Shown: one piece after another, positions 1 through 7,141 of the stretch
Layout: each line of letters starts with the position of its first letter
Position numbering within the stretch: the stretch's first letter is position 1
Assembly: GCA_902591185.1 (NCBI GenBank)
Contig: CACIZU010000002.1
Location: forward strand, 1 to 64,000
DNA length: 64,000 nucleotides
Origin: an uncultured Pelagibacteraceae bacterium
GTDB taxonomy: Bacteria; Pseudomonadota; Alphaproteobacteria; Pelagibacterales; Pelagibacteraceae
Direction: 5' to 3'
Position numbers and translations under genes: made by a program
Notes under the pieces: model-generated
Told to the model about the DNA's origin: nothing
What the model saw: the letters and a program-made list of their open reading frames with translations, nothing else
Databases searched by the model: none

Positions 1-46
1 TAAGCTTACTAGAAAAGTAATTATGAAAAAATTTTTTTTTTCTAAA

Positions 47-652
47 TTAAGCATTAAATTTTAAAATTAAAAATATGATAACAAATATCAAAATTAACAA
101 TAAGCCCAAAATGGTAAACCATTTTGATCCGTGCTTATCCATGAATTCTGTAAACAAATCACCAAATTTATAAGATAGATATGAGATAAGGAAAAATCTT
201 AGACTTCTTGAGATTAAACTTACTATTATAAAGATTAATATGTTGAAACTAATTAATCCACTTGCGATAGTGAATGCTTTATATGGTAAAGGAGTAAAAC
301 CAGCTAAAAAAAGAATGCTTAACCAAGCAAGAAAACCTTCACCGTGAGACAGACTACTTTTTAAACTAATGACTTTGTTTTCGTACCCATAAAATTCAAT
401 TATATTCATTGCTATATCAAAAAAGATGGCACCAAGCACATAACCAAAAATACCTCCCAAGACTGAAAATACCGAAGCTATAAAAAAGATTTTTAAGTAA
501 TTTTTCTTTTTTGCTATAACCATAGGAATAATCATGACATCTGGCGGTATAGGAAAAAAAGAACTTTCAATAAACGATACAAGACCTAAAAAAAAGTTTG
601 AACTTTTATGTGCTGCTAAATTTAAACATTTTTTGTAAAGTCTATTAAACAT
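47..652 (-). CDS. YqaA/DedA-like VTT-domain inner-membrane protein
   Basis: A 201-residue polytopic membrane protein of the DedA/SNARE-associated (VTT) type, closest in look to the short YqaA subgroup. Early in the chain there is a Glu followed by a proline-rich helix entry (ESSFFPIPPDVM, about residues 29-40), and near residue 118 there is the re-entrant motif AGFTPLPYKAFTIASG. Both are typical of the family. Four or so hydrophobic segments follow, with a very hydrophobic C-terminal helix. Family members are linked to membrane lipid or proton-gradient homeostasis; the exact substrate is not known. It is transcribed leftward, divergent from tRNA-Leu. The start ATG at 650-652 is the first in frame. 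Family assignment is good, function is inferred. Confidence 0.8.
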   Translation of the reverse strand: MFNRLYKKCLNLAAHKSSNFFLGLVSFIESSFFPIPPDVMIIPMVIAKKKNYLKIFFIASVFSVLGGIFGYVLGAIFFDIAMNIIEFYGYENKVISLKSSLSHGEGFLAWLSILFLAGFTPLPYKAFTIASGLISFNILIFIIVSLISRSLRFFLISYLSYKFGDLFTEFMDKHGSKWFTILGLLLILIFVIIFLILKFNA

Positions 653-671
653 TTTTTGGTTTTATTATAAT

Positions 672-700
672 TTTAGTTCTTATACTATTTAAAATATAAT
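672..700 (+). promoter_or_regulatory. Predicted sigma70-type promoter for tRNA-Leu
   Basis: A perfect -10 hexamer TATAAT (695-700) lies 15 bases before the mature 5' end of the tRNA, with a weak -35 TTTAGT (672-677) at a 17-base spacing. Prediction from sequence only. Confidence 0.5.
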
Positions 701-715
701 TAAATTAACATTAAA

Positions 716-800
716 GGGCGAATGGCGGAATTGGTAGACGCGCACGACTCAAAATCGTGTTTCACAAGAAGTGAGAGTTCGATTCTCTCTTCGCCCACCA
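716..800 (+). tRNA. tRNA-Leu (anticodon CAA)
   Basis: The acceptor stem GGGCGAA pairs with TTCGCCC (790-796), followed by discriminator A and an encoded CCA. The anticodon arm is CACGA / loop CTCAAAA / TCGTG, which gives anticodon CAA. The long variable arm (AAGAAG loop) is as expected for a class II leucine tRNA. The T-loop GTTCGATTC is present. The acyl-CoA ligase ATG is only 7 bases after the CCA, so the two are probably on one transcript. Confidence 0.95.
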
Positions 801-807
801 AAAGATT

Positions 808-2538
808 ATGAATTTAGATAATTTAAACAGTTTAATTGAGTTATTTTTTTATCAAGCAGATAAACAAAATAAAAAAAGTATTTTTTTGCAATGGTTAAAT
901 CCAAATAACAAAAAAACATATACATGGGAAGAAACACAAAAAAATATTTTAAAATTATCAAAAAAAATAAAAGAAAATATAAAAGAAGGTGACAGATGTC
1001 TTTTAGTGTCAGAGAATAGACCTGAGTGGTTTATTTCTGATTTAGCCATCATGTTATCTGGTGGAATTACAGTACCAGCCTATACAACTTATACAGAAGA
1101 GGATTATAAGTACTTAATTGAAGATTGTGAACCTAGCTTAATTATAGTTTCAAATAATGAAATGCTAAAAAAATTAAGCAATACCATTAATGAAAAAGAT
1201 TTTATTAAAAAAGTTATTACATTAGACGAAGTCGATAAAGTAATTAATAATTTAAATTTAGTTAGTAAAGAAAAATATTTAGACTTTAGCGGAATATTAA
1301 AAAATAATTTATTAGAAGAAGATAAAATCCAAAATAATAAATTAAAAAGAACTTCGCCTGCTTGTATAATTTATACTTCAGGAACTGGAGGAAATCCAAA
1401 AGGAGTAATCTTGAGTCATGGTGGTATTTTAAATAATCTTGTAGGAGCTTGTGAAATTATGAAACCACTATTTAATTCAAGGCCAGTATTTTTAACTTGG
1501 CTCCCTCTATCGCATTCCTATGAACACTGTGTACAATTTGCTCAGATAGCTGTGGGAGCAAAAGTTTTTTATGCTGAAAAAATAGAAAAACTTTTAGAAA
1601 ATATATCTGAAGCAAAACCTACAATAATGACAGCTGTTCCAAGATTTTATCAAAATCTTTATAACAAAATTAATATTAATTTAAAAAAACAAATAGGTTT
1701 TAAAGCTAAATTAATTGATGCAACTCTTCGATTGGGTAAGAAGAAATTATTAAATCAAAAAATGACCTTTTCTGAAAAATTACTAAATTTAATAGTTGAG
1801 ATATTAGTTAGAAAAAAAATAAAAAAGCAGTTTGGTGGAAATTTAAAAGCCTTTGTTTCTGGTGGAGGGGCTTTAGATAAAGAAATAGGAGAATTTTTGA
1901 ATTCTGTAGGACTACCTACACTTCAAGGTTATGGTTTAACAGAAACATCGCCAGTAGTAAGTTGCAATCCTATACATAAGATAAAAGTAGAAACTGTTGG
2001 ACCTCCTTTTAAAGGAAACCAAGTTAAAATTGCTGATGATGGAGAAATTTTAGTTAAAGGTGAAAATGTGATGTTGGGATATTGGAACAAAAAAGAAGAA
2101 ACCGACAAAGTAATTATTGATGGATGGCTTCATACAGGTGACATAGGAGAAATAGATAAGGAAGATGGGTATTTAAAAATTACTGACAGAAAAAAAGATA
2201 TTATTGTAAGTGCAGGAGGAGATAATATTTCACCAGCTAAAATTGAAAATATTATTACAAATGAACCGGAAATAGACCAATGTATGGTCTACGGAGATAA
2301 AAAAAATTATTTGGTTGCTTTAATAGTGCCTAGTAAAGATTTTTTAAAAGAAAAAGAAAAAATTAACAATGTAATTGAAAAAATAAATAAAAAATTAACT
2401 TTATTAGAAAAAATAAAAAGAATTCAATTGATAGATGAAAATTTTTCTATAGAAAATGGTTTAATGACACCAACAATGAAAGTAAAAAGAAAAAAAGTTA
2501 CAGAAAAATATAAAAATCAATTAGAAAAATTATATTAA
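808..2538 (+). CDS. Long-chain fatty-acid--CoA ligase (AMP-forming)
   Basis: A 576-residue ANL-superfamily adenylating enzyme that activates a fatty acid with ATP and CoA. The phosphate-binding motif YTSGTGGNPKGVILSH is at about residues 189-204. The Gly in place of the second Thr is a variant common in this subgroup. The A5 motif LQGYGLTETSP and the A7 motif GWLHTGDIGEID are present, as is the hinge region TDRKKDIIVSAGGDNISP, typical of long-chain acyl-CoA synthetases. It lies 7 bases after tRNA-Leu. The AT-rich stretch behind it leads to a separate small gene. Chain-length preference cannot be read from the sequence. The likely role is uptake and activation of exogenous fatty acids for lipids or beta-oxidation. 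Confidence 0.85.
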   Translation: MNLDNLNSLIELFFYQADKQNKKSIFLQWLNPNNKKTYTWEETQKNILKLSKKIKENIKEGDRCLLVSENRPEWFISDLAIMLSGGITVPAYTTYTEEDYKYLIEDCEPSLIIVSNNEMLKKLSNTINEKDFIKKVITLDEVDKVINNLNLVSKEKYLDFSGILKNNLLEEDKIQNNKLKRTSPACIIYTSGTGGNPKGVILSHGGILNNLVGACEIMKPLFNSRPVFLTWLPLSHSYEHCVQFAQIAVGAKVFYAEKIEKLLENISEAKPTIMTAVPRFYQNLYNKININLKKQIGFKAKLIDATLRLGKKKLLNQKMTFSEKLLNLIVEILVRKKIKKQFGGNLKAFVSGGGALDKEIGEFLNSVGLPTLQGYGLTETSPVVSCNPIHKIKVETVGPPFKGNQVKIADDGEILVKGENVMLGYWNKKEETDKVIIDGWLHTGDIGEIDKEDGYLKITDRKKDIIVSAGGDNISPAKIENIITNEPEIDQCMVYGDKKNYLVALIVPSKDFLKEKEKINNVIEKINKKLTLLEKIKRIQLIDENFSIENGLMTPTMKVKRKKVTEKYKNQLEKLY

Positions 2539-2656
2539 AATTATTTTATAATTGGTTTATTAACCGCATAAACATTAACTAAATTAATAAATAAAATTTT
2601 AAAATAAAATAAAATAAAAATTAAATTTTTTTAAAATTTTCGTTTTAATTAAATAA

Positions 2657-2685
2657 TTGACATAACTTATATAAAAAAATAAAAA
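2657..2685 (+). promoter_or_regulatory. Predicted promoter for the basic miniprotein gene
   Basis: A perfect -35 TTGACA (2657-2662) is followed after 17 bases by TAAAAA (2680-2685), a weak -10. This is one of the few consensus -35 boxes in the window, which suggests that the small gene downstream is strongly expressed. Prediction only. Confidence 0.45.
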
Positions 2686-2696
2686 TAAGGTAATAG

Positions 2697-2713
2697 CGAA
2701 TCAATTTGATTCG
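2697..2713 (+). repeat. Perfect 7-bp inverted repeat in the 5' leader of the miniprotein gene
   Basis: CGAATCA-ATT-TGATTCG is a perfect dyad just after the predicted -10, about 24 bases before the ATG. It could be a protein-binding operator at the start site, or form a short hairpin at the 5' end of the mRNA that protects it from decay. Confidence 0.5.
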
Positions 2714-2737
2714 TTTAACTTAAACAGGGAGCTAAAG

Positions 2738-2833
2738 ATGCCTAAGAAAAGAAGAAAAGCTGCAAAGAAAGCGAAAAAAGCTAAGAAAAGAAGAAAACCT
2801 GCAAAGAAAGCTAAGAAAAGAAGAAAAAGATAG
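2738..2833 (+). CDS. Very basic 31-residue Lys/Arg/Ala miniprotein
   Basis: This short gene encodes 31 residues, of which 15 are Lys, 7 Arg, 6 Ala and 2 Pro after the initial Met. It begins MPKKRRKAAKKAKKAKK and then repeats KPAKKAKKRRK, so the chain is built from about two and a half copies of one motif. It resembles the C-terminal tails of histone H1-like and HU-like proteins and suggests binding to DNA or RNA, but no named family can be assigned. Support for a real gene: a purine-rich ribosome site (CAGGGAG) 8-12 bases upstream, a consensus -35, a leader dyad, and an intrinsic terminator 20 bases after the stop. It stands alone between two other transcription units. Its function is unknown. 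Confidence 0.75.
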   Translation: MPKKRRKAAKKAKKAKKRRKPAKKAKKRRKR

Positions 2834-2851
2834 TAACTTAGTAATCTTTAC

Positions 2852-2896
2852 AAAAAACGCTTCTCATAACTTTTTGTGTGAGAGGCGTTTTTTTTT
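2852..2896 (+). terminator. Intrinsic terminator, probably bidirectional
   Basis: The stem ACGCTTCTCA (2857-2866) pairs with TGAGAGGCGT (2879-2888) with a single G-U pair and is followed by a run of T. An A-run precedes it, so it can also act on the leftward CarD transcript, whose stop codon is at the same place. Confidence 0.85.
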
Positions 2897-3797
2897 ATTC
2901 TTCTAAATGTTCGTCGTTATCAGAAATTGGTTCTTCACCTGGCAATTCAGTTGTAGAAGTTTTAGGAGCAGTTTCAACGGGTTTAACTTGTTCACTTAGG
3001 TTTCTTTTTAAGGCTTTATTAAGTTTTTTCTGGGTGTCCTCTAATGATACATTAAGAACAATTTTAAATTCAGATAAAATTCTTTCGTAAGCTTTTTCAA
3101 ATAATTGTCTTTCACTGTAAGATTGATCAACCATAAGATCATCACCTTTATTTAAGTCTCTTACAACTTCTGCTAATTCATAAATTTTACCAGATGAAAT
3201 TTTAGTTTCATATTCTTGTGCTCTTCTACTCCACATAGATCTTTTAATTTTCGGTTTACTTTTTAGAATAGATATACATTTATTGACTTGGTTGATTGTT
3301 GCTAAAGGTCTTAGGTGTAATTGTTTATTAACCGGAATCATACCGTTAGCTTTATCTTTTTCAAATTTTATCACATAAGTTTCTACATCAATTCCACCTA
3401 TGTTAATTTTTTTGAATTCTGTAATTTGACCAACACCATGTTTAGGGTAAACGGCATAATCTTTAATTTTATATTCTCTTTTTTCAGATTCTTGTTTTTT
3501 TACTTTTTTTATTTCAGGTTTAATCTCATTATTTTTAGAAATTCTTAAATTATCTTCTTTTGATTCTTCTTTTTTTATATTAACTGTTTTAGTAGTTTTT
3601 TTAACTTTAGCTTTTATAATTTTTTTAGACTTAGTTATTTTTTTTTTTATAATTACTTTTTTACTTTTTTTACCTTTAGCTTTAATAACTTTTTTAGACT
3701 TAGTTATTTTTTTTTTGACTTTTTTTTTAGTTTTATTCTTAAAGATTTTCTTTAAAATATTTTTCGTACTTATTTTTCTCATTTTTAAATTTTTCAT
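2895..3797 (-). CDS. carD: CarD/CdnL-family RNA polymerase-binding regulator with Lys-rich N-terminal extension
   Basis: The core, starting at [17 protein letters not shown], is the CarD/CdnL RNA-polymerase interaction domain. It is followed by the helical DNA-binding half, with the segment [16 protein letters not shown], as usual in alphaproteobacterial CarD. CarD proteins bind the RNA polymerase beta subunit and stabilise open promoter complexes. Here the core follows about 108 residues of strongly basic, low-complexity sequence containing two copies of KKITKSKK(V/I)IKAK spaced 23 residues apart. The C-terminal tail is acidic (DNDEHLEE). I chose the ATG at 3795-3797. An in-frame GTG at 3822-3824 would add nine residues, and a further ATG at 3780-3782 is also possible. 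In each case the start lies inside the ferredoxin gene, so the two are translationally linked. Confidence 0.85.
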   Translation of the reverse strand: MKNLKMRKISTKNILKKIFKNKTKKKVKKKITKSKKVIKAKGKKSKKVIIKKKITKSKKIIKAKVKKTTKTVNIKKEESKEDNLRISKNNEIKPEIKKVKKQESEKREYKIKDYAVYPKHGVGQITEFKKINIGGIDVETYVIKFEKDKANGMIPVNKQLHLRPLATINQVNKCISILKSKPKIKRSMWSRRAQEYETKISSGKIYELAEVVRDLNKGDDLMVDQSYSERQLFEKAYERILSEFKIVLNVSLEDTQKKLNKALKRNLSEQVKPVETAPKTSTTELPGEEPISDNDEHLEE

Positions 3798-4065
3798 GAT
3801 CCGCTGGTGGATCTTTTTTCTCACTTATGTTGGGCCAGATTTCTGAAAACTTTTTATTAATCTCTAACCATTTTTCGTTACCAAGTTCAGTATCAGCAGT
3901 TATGGCATCAACTGGGCATTCTGGTTCACAAACGCCACAATCTATACACTCATCAGGTTTAATTACAAGCATATTTTTACCTTCGTAAAAACAATCGACT
4001 GGACAAACATCAACACAGTCGGTCAGTTTACATTTAATACAATTGTCGTTTACAATATAAGTCAT
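3739..4065 (-). CDS. fdxA: 7Fe ferredoxin (3Fe-4S/4Fe-4S), FdxA type
   Basis: A 108-residue ferredoxin with nine cysteines at 9, 12, 17, 21, 25, 40, 43, 46 and 50. This spacing matches the Azotobacter FdI type, which holds one [3Fe-4S] and one [4Fe-4S] cluster. The segment [17 protein letters not shown] is the classical second motif. A C-terminal extension of about 45 residues follows. It is a small soluble electron carrier; its partner is not known. The ATG at 4063-4065 overlaps the stop of the TerB-like gene by one base. An in-frame GTG directly before it is less likely to be the start. The gene order helicase, (small gene), FdxA, CarD is conserved in alphaproteobacteria. Confidence 0.9.
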   Translation of the reverse strand: MTYIVNDNCIKCKLTDCVDVCPVDCFYEGKNMLVIKPDECIDCGVCEPECPVDAITADTELGNEKWLEINKKFSEIWPNISEKKDPPADHEKFKNEKNKYEKYFKENL

Positions 4066-4478
4066 CACAAATTATGATTCTTTATTCTGTCTTTAATATC
4101 GCCCATTGTTTTGTTGTCAATATATAAGAGACCAGCGAGACGTCTCATTAAGTTTGTTTCATATATATCGGCATCTTTATTTGAGTAAATAATTGACCAT
4201 AAACTCTCAATGATTTTGATTTTGTCTTTTTCCGATAAGTTTTTAACTTCCCTTGTAAAATCTAAAATCTGATTAGAATTTTCTTCAATAATTTTTGCTT
4301 TTTTGATTGTTTCAGATAAATCTTCTTTAGCAGAGCCTAGCTCTAAAAGAGTTTTTTTAATAATTTCTTCTTCATTTTCAGTATAATTTTCATCTATTTT
4401 GGCAGCATGAATTAATAATGCACAAATTTTAATTAAAAAATTAGTTTCTGTGTTGTTATTATCTTTTTTAAAAAACAT
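4065..4478 (-). CDS. TerB-like (TerB/DjlA-N fold) helical protein
   Basis: A 137-residue all-helical protein. The segments [20 protein letters not shown] and [20 protein letters not shown] match the paired acidic helix-turn units (hxxAxxDGxhxxxE type) of the TerB tellurite-resistance and DjlA N-terminal fold. The acidic loops are thought to bind divalent metal, and the fold is associated with membrane-linked protein complexes. True tellurite resistance should not be assumed. The start lies 5 bases after the helicase stop, and the end overlaps the ferredoxin start by one base, so it belongs to this operon. In many alphaproteobacteria a short S4 RNA-binding gene sits in this slot. Confidence 0.7.
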   Translation of the reverse strand: MFFKKDNNNTETNFLIKICALLIHAAKIDENYTENEEEIIKKTLLELGSAKEDLSETIKKAKIIEENSNQILDFTREVKNLSEKDKIKIIESLWSIIYSNKDADIYETNLMRRLAGLLYIDNKTMGDIKDRIKNHNL

Positions 4479-4483
4479 TAAAA

Positions 4484-6967
4484 TTATCTAAGGTTTAAAT
4501 TTTTTAATATTTTAAATGGATTTTCACTTGAAGTCTTTTTTGTAAGAGTTTTCTTAAATTTTTTAACAGGATTATATTTAAAAAATGTTTCATCTTTTTT
4601 ATTGAATATTTTATATCCCATTTTCTGTAAAAGCTTTTTAAAATTGTCTTTACTGCAACCTAGAAGATTTAGCATCTCTGGTATCATTTTTATCTCTTTA
4701 TTTTCTTTTGAATCTGGAGAGTTTATAATTAACATAAATAGTCTTTCAAGAATGTCTATTCTAATAAATAAAGTATCAAATTTTTCAAATCCACAAAGAA
4801 GCATAAAATTTTTATTTTTATAGTCTTTGTCGTCTAAAAAATTTAAACCAAAAGTGGGTGGTTTCAAATTATAATATTTTTGATGAAAATTTTTCCATAA
4901 CAATGTTCTTAATGATACTGCCTCTGGTTTAATCAATTGATATAAAAAAATATGATATCTTCCAAATTTTACACCAAGCTCTCTCAAAATTTTTCTTTCA
5001 TTTTGGCCAAGAGTTTTTAAATACTCAGAAACTTGCTCTCTTTTTAATACCCCATTATTTTCATATAATTGATATGCCAAAGCTTTTATTGATGAATTTT
5101 TTTCTTTAAGATTTTTTAAATCAATTAGGCTTTTAAGAACTACATTAATTTTATTATGTATCCATTTATTAATGTATTCACTTAACTTTTGTTTTTGACT
5201 TTGTTCTATAATTTCATCAATAATAAGTTCAAAATTAGGATTTAAATAATCATTTCCAGTAGATAGTTTTGCTATAGGAAAATCATTCCAATATATTTTG
5301 AAGTCATCATTTAGGTCAATTAAGCCAGTATCGATAATTATTTGGATTCTTTTTTCAAGCTCAGGTCCAACTGACTGTCTCGCAGCTTTTTTTAGTGATT
5401 TAATATCTGTTTCTAATGCACCTTTTTTTAAATCTAACTTTAATTTAAGACCATTTATTTTTCCTATAAATTGATTATCAATCATAACATTATTGTTTTC
5501 TAAAATTTCTGTTTTAAATTCCATATCTTGTTTCAAGCCTCTCGCAAGAACACTTGCCCTTTTATCAATAAACGTTTTGGTAAGTTCTTCATGAAGTCTG
5601 TCTGAAAGTCTATCTTCTAAATGTTTTGTTTTTTCAATCCAATAGTCTTGGTTTTCTATCCAGTTATTTTTATTTGAAACATAAGACCAAGTCCTAACAT
5701 TTGCAATTCTATTTGATAAAGAATCGACATTTCCCTCTAATTTATCCAATTTTATTAACTGTAATCTCATAAATTCATCGGTAATTAGTCTTTTTTCACT
5801 ATTTAAGAATTTAAAAACATTACCAATAACCTCATAATGATTTCCGTAAGTTTTTTTTACAAAATCTGGTATTTGACAGCATTCCCAAAGAAGACTAAGT
5901 GTTTTTTTATCAAATTCTAAATTAATTAAATTTTTATCTTTTAAAAAATATTTAAGAGCTCTTTCATCTTCACATTCATGAATTTTTCTTAACCACTTCA
6001 TTTGAGGTTTTTCTTCTAATGATTTAATTAAACTAAAAGGATTATTAAAATTTAAATTCGAATTTCTCCAAAATAAAGTGCGAATTTCTTCAAATTTATG
6101 ATTTTCTAATAACTCCACATCTTCAGCAGTAATTTCTTTACAATCACCGGTAATTCCAAAGCTTCCATCGTTAAAATACCTTCCAGCTCTACCAGCAATT
6201 TGACTTATTTCAGATAGGTTTAGTTTTCTTAATTTTTTTCCATCAAACTTTTTAAGATTAGAAAAATAAACATAATTTAAGTCCATGTTAATTCCCATTC
6301 CTATAGCATCGGTTGCCACTAAAAAATCAACGTCACCTGACTGATAAAGTTCTACTTGAGCATTTCTTGTTTTAGGACTTAGTGATCCCATTACAATTGC
6401 TGCACCACCTTTTTGTCTTCTTATTAATTCAGCTATTGCATAAACCTCTTCTGCAGAAAAAGCTATTATAACTGTTTTTCTATTTATTCTTGAAATTTTT
6501 TTATGGCCTGTATAGGTAAGTTTAGATAAACGCTTTCTGTTTATAAATTCAATGTCTCCATCTAATTTTGAAATTATACTTTTAATAGTATTAGAACCCA
6601 TAAGCATTGTAAGTTTTTCACCTCTCATATTTAAAAGTCTATCTGTAAAAATATGTCCTCTTTCATGATCTGCACACATTTGAATTTCGTCTACTCCAAC
6701 AAATTCTAAATGTTTATCAATTGGCATTGATTCAACTGTGCATAAAAAATATTTGGCATTGTTTGGAATAATTTTTTCTTCACCTGTAATTAAAGCAACT
6801 TTGTCTAGGCTAATTTTGTTAATTACTTTGTCGTAAACTTCCCTAGCTAATAATCTAAGAGGAAAACCAATCATACCAGATTCAAAAGAGAGCATTGTTT
6901 CTATAGCAAGGTGGGTTTTGCCTGTATTAGTGGGCCCGAGAACAGCTGTGATTTTGTGTTTTGCCAT
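4484..6967 (-). CDS. SUV3-like DExH RNA helicase
   Basis: An 827-residue superfamily 2 helicase with strong resemblance to the mitochondrial SUV3 RNA helicase and its alphaproteobacterial relatives. Visible motifs: Walker A GPTNTGKT (11-18), motif II DEIQ (93-96), motif V ATDAIGMGIN (about 218-227) and motif VI QIAGRAGRY (256-264). The early part GMIGFPLRLLAREVYDK and the segment CADHERGHIFTDRLLNMRG are typical of SUV3. The C-terminal 400 residues are a helical accessory region with a basic end. SUV3 proteins unwind RNA for degradation; the bacterial role is probably RNA turnover. It is the first gene of the leftward operon with TerB-like, fdxA and carD. The ATG at 6965-6967 gives a proper N-terminus ahead of Walker A. 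Confidence 0.85.
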   Translation of the reverse strand: MAKHKITAVLGPTNTGKTHLAIETMLSFESGMIGFPLRLLAREVYDKVINKISLDKVALITGEEKIIPNNAKYFLCTVESMPIDKHLEFVGVDEIQMCADHERGHIFTDRLLNMRGEKLTMLMGSNTIKSIISKLDGDIEFINRKRLSKLTYTGHKKISRINRKTVIIAFSAEEVYAIAELIRRQKGGAAIVMGSLSPKTRNAQVELYQSGDVDFLVATDAIGMGINMDLNYVYFSNLKKFDGKKLRKLNLSEISQIAGRAGRYFNDGSFGITGDCKEITAEDVELLENHKFEEIRTLFWRNSNLNFNNPFSLIKSLEEKPQMKWLRKIHECEDERALKYFLKDKNLINLEFDKKTLSLLWECCQIPDFVKKTYGNHYEVIGNVFKFLNSEKRLITDEFMRLQLIKLDKLEGNVDSLSNRIANVRTWSYVSNKNNWIENQDYWIEKTKHLEDRLSDRLHEELTKTFIDKRASVLARGLKQDMEFKTEILENNNVMIDNQFIGKINGLKLKLDLKKGALETDIKSLKKAARQSVGPELEKRIQIIIDTGLIDLNDDFKIYWNDFPIAKLSTGNDYLNPNFELIIDEIIEQSQKQKLSEYINKWIHNKINVVLKSLIDLKNLKEKNSSIKALAYQLYENNGVLKREQVSEYLKTLGQNERKILRELGVKFGRYHIFLYQLIKPEAVSLRTLLWKNFHQKYYNLKPPTFGLNFLDDKDYKNKNFMLLCGFEKFDTLFIRIDILERLFMLIINSPDSKENKEIKMIPEMLNLLGCSKDNFKKLLQKMGYKIFNKKDETFFKYNPVKKFKKTLTKKTSSENPFKILKNLNLR

Positions 6968-7141
6968 TTCTATCTTTAGTATACCTTTTTTTTTACCTAC
7001 CAGATATTGTTGGTGCTAAAGAACAAAAATAGACTAAAACATGACCGAATCGGAAGATAAAAAGTTCTCATTTTACTTATTAAGTATAGTTAGATTAGCA
7101 TAAATAAGATTAATTCTATAATAGTAATTTAACAAAATAAA

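Noticed and set aside
2738-2833. Simple low-complexity repeat without a gene
   Set aside because: The ribosome site, promoter, frame with stop and terminator favour a real small gene.
4065-4478. Tellurite resistance determinant
   Set aside because: Only the fold resembles TerB; no other ter genes (TerC, TerD, TerE) are near.
7040-7102. 20-codon frame (starting MTESEDKK) in the helicase/acetoacetyl-CoA synthetase gap
   Set aside because: No Shine-Dalgarno, no coding bias and no neighbour overlap; expected by chance in this AT-rich gap. The gap more likely holds two divergent promoters.
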